NCBI GenBank assembly: GCA_900708905.1
Contig: CAADRB010000025.1
Coordinates: 589,146 to 653,145 of the forward strand
Length of the DNA: 64,000 nucleotides
Direction of reading: 5' to 3'
DNA from: Hymenolepis diminuta
Taxonomy: Eukaryota; Platyhelminthes; Cestoda; Cyclophyllidea; Hymenolepididae
Both the position numbers and the translations under genes were made by a program. The notes below the pieces were generated by a model. That model saw nothing but the letters and a program-made list of their open reading frames with translations, searched no databases and was not told the origin of the DNA. Positions 58,336 through 64,000 of this stretch are shown here, in pieces (positions within the stretch are counted from its first letter, which is position 1; each line of letters begins with the position of its first letter).

Positions 58336-61300
58336 CCACACACCCGATTAGTAAATTGCATATGATCTTTATTAATAAAATAAATAAATAAAAATTAAAC
58401 TGATTGTTGTAGAATGCAATAAATTTAACTTGACTGCGGCAATTTTCAGTCAATAAAAGTACTTAATTCGAATAATAGTAGTATTTTTATAAATTTCTAT
58501 TTATATTCATGTGACTAGAGAACATGAGTGGATGATACATTTGAATTTATGAGGCATTTACGGAGTTTTATGAAAATAATTTAAAGTGATAATCTAATCA
58601 ACTGGTTGTTCCATTAATAACCGCTTAAGCAAATAATAAGATACTGTAAATTTTCTTTGTCACTTATCTCCTACCGTTTACAAAGACTAGGTAAATTGGT
58701 GGTTCCTTCATATCCATCCGAACACCACTGCTAATAATATATCAACTATCCAATAAGGAGGCTTGTGGTCATAAAACTACTGCGTCCCTTAGTAACAGTC
58801 TCGTTTGAAACAATGACGCAGTTTGATAATGTCTGAGGCACCTAAACGAAGTTCTTCCCATTTTGGAAAATTATGAGCATTTTGATCGGCGCAAATAGAG
58901 ACATCTATATAGATAATTGTGTTTCTGCGCTTTATAGGCTAGGCAGCTCTCGCTGTTATTACTTGAACAACTTGTATGGTGACCCATGCAATTGTGAAGT
59001 GGAAAGAAGGGAGCAACGAGTTGCTTGGAAGAAAAATTAATTAATATATATATAAATGATCTAGGATCAAGGTATGAAGTAAAATTGCTGGGAAGTCTAA
59101 TCGAATACTTTTGGTGAACTTGTACTGGATATCAATTATTGATCTTCTACACTCACAACTGGAAATGTAAGACCACCAGTGAAGAACTCATCTCTAAAAT
59201 TATTGGCTAACCAGGCTGCCAATCATTTATCATGCATCTAATCCTTTATATATATATTCATATATGCATGTATATATTCTTACTATTTTCTTAATAGTGA
59301 AAGCATGGTCCGAATTGATGGTTTTCTTCCTTCTTCTTCCTGGAATCTCAGTAATTGAAAAATCAAAAAGTGGCAAATGGGCTTTTTAAAAAGTATGGTT
59401 TAGCTAATCTATGGACATGTACTAATCCACTGCAACAGATTCTTGAGCAGGTCTTGTGAGGGAAGCTCTGATTTAGAAGATGTCGAATTGAAACAGAACA
59501 AATTAAGTTAGTGCCCTTTTCAACTACTCAAGCTAAGTCATCTCAAGTCAAGAATGTGAGAGAGTCAGTAATAAATATATTTACCAGTGAAAAACAGAGG
59601 GAAGCAGTTGCCTTTTAACCTGCGAGCTAAAAATGTTTTGAGTTAGTGAGAGTTAGATGATGAAGGAAATTGGTGAGTGGCTTGAAGATCGGAAATGAGT
59701 CATTCACACAACTATGCGACGAAGGTAATTAATTAAATGAATAGCGATGAGCCAGTCACGATAGCATATGATATGGAATTTAATTACTTCAGACGTGCCA
59801 AGGTCTAATTGCTCCAAGAGCATTCGCCCATAGACGGGATTTGATTAAATAGTTATTGCCATGACCATCGTCCTATATGTTCCAGAGAATTGTTTAAATT
59901 CCCCAAGGCTACATGAACCCCGTCATGTTAAAGATATGGAAAGGAGCAGTATTCCTTATCTTCGATCACTACTGTCAATATCTAGGGCAACATTCCTCTT
60001 TCCTCGCATATTCTAGGCTCTAGACGGGCTGTCAGAACTGAGGCGGTCACTAGCACAGCGGAATTATTAATTAAGGACCAAATTTCTTGATACCAAAGAC
60101 CGCTCAAACTACAATGACATCAAACATTATACGTGATGATGATGAGTCACTTGACTTGTTTCATTTTGTTTCAGTTGGCGAAGCAGTGGCAGAAGAAAGT
60201 CATATTAATACTCACCCACTGCAGCTCTTAACCACAGTCTTCTTAATCATCAAATGCTCTACTTGATTTTGGCATTCCTTTATGACGTTCTTTTAGGACG
60301 GATATTGCACTCATATTTATGCATTTGTGAAAATGAAAAGAAAAAATTTTATTATTTTAAAAAAGTAATCCTTGAATATGAATTATCCACAAAAGTCCCC
60401 ACCCCTCCATTTAATATATTTTCCTGGATTGTGAATGCATAATGAATCCACACCATTCGCTACAGGTCAATGCTATGAGTAAGGCGAGATACCATTGACT
60501 AAGCTATGCTTCTACTCAAGAAACAAAAAACCTAGAGGAGACCAATGTTAAGGAGTGAATTGGCAATCGAGGGTCATCAGATCAAAGGAGTAGGGATAAG
60601 TAGTTATCTAACTGAACTAACGCCGCCAATGACTTTTTTATTTATACCGCACAACAAGATGGAGAAGGAAGAGATCGCCGGTCAGAAAGTTCTATTGAGT
60701 ACAAAAAAGAAGCCTGGGAACTGAGCAACTACGTATAAGGGCGAAGATACGGGATGTAAATCAGAAAGCGGTGCTGGATATGGGCAAAGCAAAGAGAATG
60801 TAGAAAATGAGACAGTATGGGAACACAAAGGAAGGATTCAAATGGGGAAAAAGTGCATTATTGCATTCACAATGGGCGGCCAATTTGCGTCGACGCCCAA
60901 GAAGTACTTTTGAGAAATGTGAGAAAAGTACAATCTCCAAAGTCAAGACGGAAATAAGTAAATTTCTATGTGGCCTTACGAACACTACAGACATATGTTG
61001 GACTACGGCTTACTTCATTGTATAATAGGTGGAATATGTTTATTCGAAACCTATGGACTTTAACTTGGGTTCATGCTCGTATTATGCTTTTAGCTTCCAA
61101 GTCTTTTATTTATGGCAGGACATAATGGTTAATATGTAACCCTACTAATATGTGCTATAGCAGTGGAGTACGTTGCAGAAAATGGCCTCGCTTCTACGAA
61201 TTAGGTATCTGTTAAAGAGATCTTGAATCCACGACAATGGATCTCTGCTGTTAACTGGAATTTCGACTACATTGACCCACTAATCCAGGTTCAATAAATG

Positions 61301-61884
61301 GCTGAATACGTCTATTTCGTGCGTCTGTTTCGATATAGTTTTGATATACAGCTCATTCACAATAACGGGGGACGGTTAACTGGTACATGTCCCATGTCCT
61401 AAATTTGAATCAATAGGCCAAAAGGACTACCGTTGTGAGAGACGGCTGCAGATTTAACAAATCATACTTTATCACCTCCTTCATTTTTATATTTTGGTCT
61501 AATCTGAAAATCGGATTTATTAGAAAGTATACGTACCACAATTTATAACCACTAACAATAACAACGTTTATGACGACGCAATTATCGACTTCACAATAGA
61601 CGCATTCGACAAAATTTAAATAAATATGCAATTGCAAGAAATTCTTTTCTTTAATTAAAGGTATATCATTCTTTTTTCAAAATACAATAAACACTCCTAT
61701 CATTCTAGTAAGAGAACCTAATTCACGATGAAAGGTACCCTTTCCTAATTGATTGTCATAAAATTCGACAAATTTAGACGTTGCGGAGTTTAAATCAAAA
61801 TGCATTTTATGACTCATATCCAGTGGATTCTCGAAAGGTCGGTTTAAAAAAATTGGTTCAGTTGAAGGCTTATCCTGGGGAGTA
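58336..61884. other. Gene-poor stretch
   Basis: AT-rich with short random frames and small AT dinucleotide runs near 59041 and 59250. Apart from the possible acceptor at 60174 mentioned for the preceding gene, nothing is recognised. Confidence 0.5.
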
Positions 61885-62255
61885 TACAATGTTGCCAAGG
61901 CTGATCAACGGAATCTCCTGCGCGCTAGAACATTCTGAAAGTCCGAACGTGCTCCCCCTATCGCGTATTGAGCAGGCGCGGCGTGCGTACAGAGGCCTCT
62001 CAGCCAATCAACGATCACAATATTCGTGCAGTGTAGCGTTAATTGCCCTCAATTACCAGGTATTTTTGCAGTAAACTCTATACACGGTACTTTCTGTGTT
62101 CCCACTACTTTCGGCTTAGCCCGGCTAATCTTGGAGGCCATGAACACTATAGGACTCTAATAGAGGCTTATTGATGTTGTCCGCGGTTAGTTTGACTTCC
62201 AAGAGGACTATTAGGGTTTAGTTCAGGGCTTTCCCGCTACAATCTATCTCATCTT
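61885..62255 (+). mobile_element. TRIM-like LTR repeat, family A copy 4
   Basis: Begins atgttgccaaggctgatcaa and runs through gcgtgcgtacagaggcctct, cagccaatcaacgatcac, tgtagcgttaattg, the degenerate poly(A) region gcagtaaactct, ctactttcgg, and the ending gggctttcccgctacaatc. It is colinear with the copies at 19780 and 29365. It is non-coding. Confidence 0.75.
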
Positions 62256-64000
62256 ATAGCATGAGAATGATATAGCAATAAAGGTATGTAGGGATGAGAT
62301 CTAGAACAATTTTAGTTAGATAATTATCGCAGGGATTTCCCTCTCTATAAGTAGGGTAATGAAGTAAAATTCCTTTGATCAAGGATGGAAAAAACACTTT
62401 CTCCATTCTGTATTAGAATAGATTCGAAATCAGTTGTCACAACAATATCATATTTATCAACAAATTTAGAGCTTATGCAATAGAGACCCATCGATGTATA
62501 AGATGGTTGGGGAGTAACTCCCTATAAAGATCTCCAGTTGTTTGAATACTCAAAAATGTGCATAATTATCAGTTGGAAACCAAATAAAATGTTAAGCAAA
62601 TTATTTTTATAATCACACGTAATCACCCTGCGTATTCAGTGATCAGTATTATTTAATACTGGATAACAGTACTTTCTATTCGAGATAGGCCCTTCCTCAT
62701 CCCAAGGTGAGCGTGGATGTAAATATTACACGCAACAGGCTCCATGATAACTAATTTTGCAAGGAAGCCGAATAGAATATTTGAAATATGTATTCGTGAG
62801 GGACAGGATGAAATTTTCTGACTCGAATGGTTGCCACCCCCATAGCATAGCTTATTTGCATGTGTAAATTTTCACCCCTTTAACATCTCGTTTTCTCAAA
62901 CATCTTTATGCGCACAATTCAGAAGTGTTCACTACTCATTTATTGTCTTCAAATCGGAGCTTATGGCAGACGCTCAGTGAGAAGTTGTCAATCTCGAAAA
63001 TTTATAAAGAAACTTTAATAAAAGGTAAAATTTAGATAATAAGTCATCTGACTCAAGCTACCCTCTTCTTCTCCCTCCCCCACCCATCTCCAGAGTATCA
63101 AATATGCTGATAAATTCTGATCTTGAGAGCTCGTTACTGATTCTACACAGAACTAATAAACATAGCTGTCTCAGATCAACAGATTCTAGGTCACTGTTAT
63201 TGAAATTGTCTTAGTGTAATAGTACATCAGGTTATTTCTTTTACTTAAATGCGGAGAGGCTTGACTCAAAACTTTGCATATTTTATCATGGAACAACTTT
63301 AAAAAATTTGCATCTCACAGGTGGTCTCCCTGACCCGATATTATCTTGAAAAGTACACAAGTACATTCTTGTATTAACATCTTGAGGAATAACTAGCACT
63401 GACTCGGGAATGGTATGACCTTCAATTTTAAATCGTACAAGAATTATCTTACGGTTATTTCGCTTCAGGGTCAACCGTAGTTGTACCATAAATTCGGTGG
63501 TGTCCTTTAGGTTATTCTTCTCTTAAGAGATCTCAGAATGCCTAGCCCTAGTTAATCATAGTCAACACCTGAAAAGCCATTACATTTTTGTTTAAATTTG
63601 AAATAGAAAGAACATGTTTATAATAATAGCAAATAAAGGATAGGGATTAATAGAGGCAATCCGGGTGGCCTAAAATAATTAATCCAATCATGCCAGGTTC
63701 AAACTCAACCAAAACAGCTGCTAGACGTTATAATCAATCGGCGGACAGAGCAAATTGCGTGACTTTGTTTGAGGGGCGAGATAAACTCTCCAAGAGGACT
63801 ACCGAGTTAATGCTCCCATTGTGACGGTATTAATATAAACGATAAATACAGGGCTATTCTGCCTGAAGATAGGACTCTGCTAATCCAACAGGCAAGAATC
63901 TACTTAATACGACTTTTACTGCTGCTTCAGAAATGTTGAAATTAAAAACAAAAACGCTCATTTCAGAGTCGGAGTTATAGCACCAGTTAAGTGTTTTCAA
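62256..64000. other. Right flank of the window
   Basis: Mostly AT-rich sequence without recognised genes apart from the possible minus-strand exon at 63286-63489. Confidence 0.45.
63286..63489 (-). CDS. Possible terminal exon, unrecognised
   Basis: A minus-strand frame ending in TGA reads MVQLRLTLKRNNRKIILVRF, then IPESVLVIPQDVNTRMYLCT and a basic end (PPVRCKFFKVVP). It stays open upstream of the Met through KNNLKDTTEF back to a cttaag acceptor-like site near 63520. The alternation of beta-like hydrophobic stretches looks protein-like. No family is recognised and the length alone does not prove coding. Confidence 0.3.
   Translation of the reverse strand: MVQLRLTLKRNNRKIILVRFKIEGHTIPESVLVIPQDVNTRMYLCTFQDNIGSGRPPVRCKFFKVVP

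Noticed and set aside
63655..63715. TGGCCTAAA and GGTTCAAACTC spaced like tRNA promoter boxes
   Set aside because: No cloverleaf could be drawn; not called.

Overview
The window looks like an AT-rich animal nuclear contig, most likely from a flatworm and probably a tapeworm. Genes are intron-rich, and several introns are only 33-40 bp. LSm7, REXO4, kinesin-14 and RabGAP1 homologues are clearly metazoan, and the space between and inside genes is filled with decayed mariner-type transposons and a short LTR-like repeat family. The flatworm assignment is an inference from intron sizes, composition and repeat types; no single marker proves it. There is one run of N (10114-10795).

Layout: 1-2128 is gene-poor, with one GC-richer LTR-like patch. 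A short REXO4-type exonuclease (+, 3 exons, 2129-2908) is followed by LSm7 (-, 2 exons, 4337-5784). LSm7 shares a 378-bp divergent promoter interval with a most unusual G-protein alpha subunit gene (+, seven exons at 6163-9203, probably continuing through exons at 12108-12215 and 14096-14159). That G-alpha keeps the fold, the exon phases and the NKxD motif, but has lost the P-loop lysine, the switch I Arg/Thr pair and the whole DVGGQ motif. A mariner transposon, a TRIM-like repeat and the assembly gap lie inside its presumed introns. From 14160 to 21800 the DNA is mostly non-coding and repeat-bearing. A 60-codon terminal exon (21812-21993, +) converges on an intronless kinesin-14 gene (22241-24607, -) with an altered switch II. 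From 24608 to 30690 there is no recognised gene.

The right half is dominated by a large RabGAP1 gene (+, at least 12 exons, 30693-47614) carrying a PTB domain, a DUF3694-type region, a TBC RabGAP domain with both catalytic finger motifs, and a C-terminal coiled coil. It contains an 11.3-kb intron, in which the exon for the end of the PTB domain was not found. From 47615 to 64000 only one further credible gene was seen, an unrecognised one at 57886-58335 (+), plus one possible exon at 63286-63489 (-) and repeats.

The genes do not form a pathway. They are ordinary housekeeping and signalling loci (U6/mRNA decay, RNA exonuclease, microtubule motor, Rab regulation) plus the degenerate G-alpha, which is the most interesting item here.
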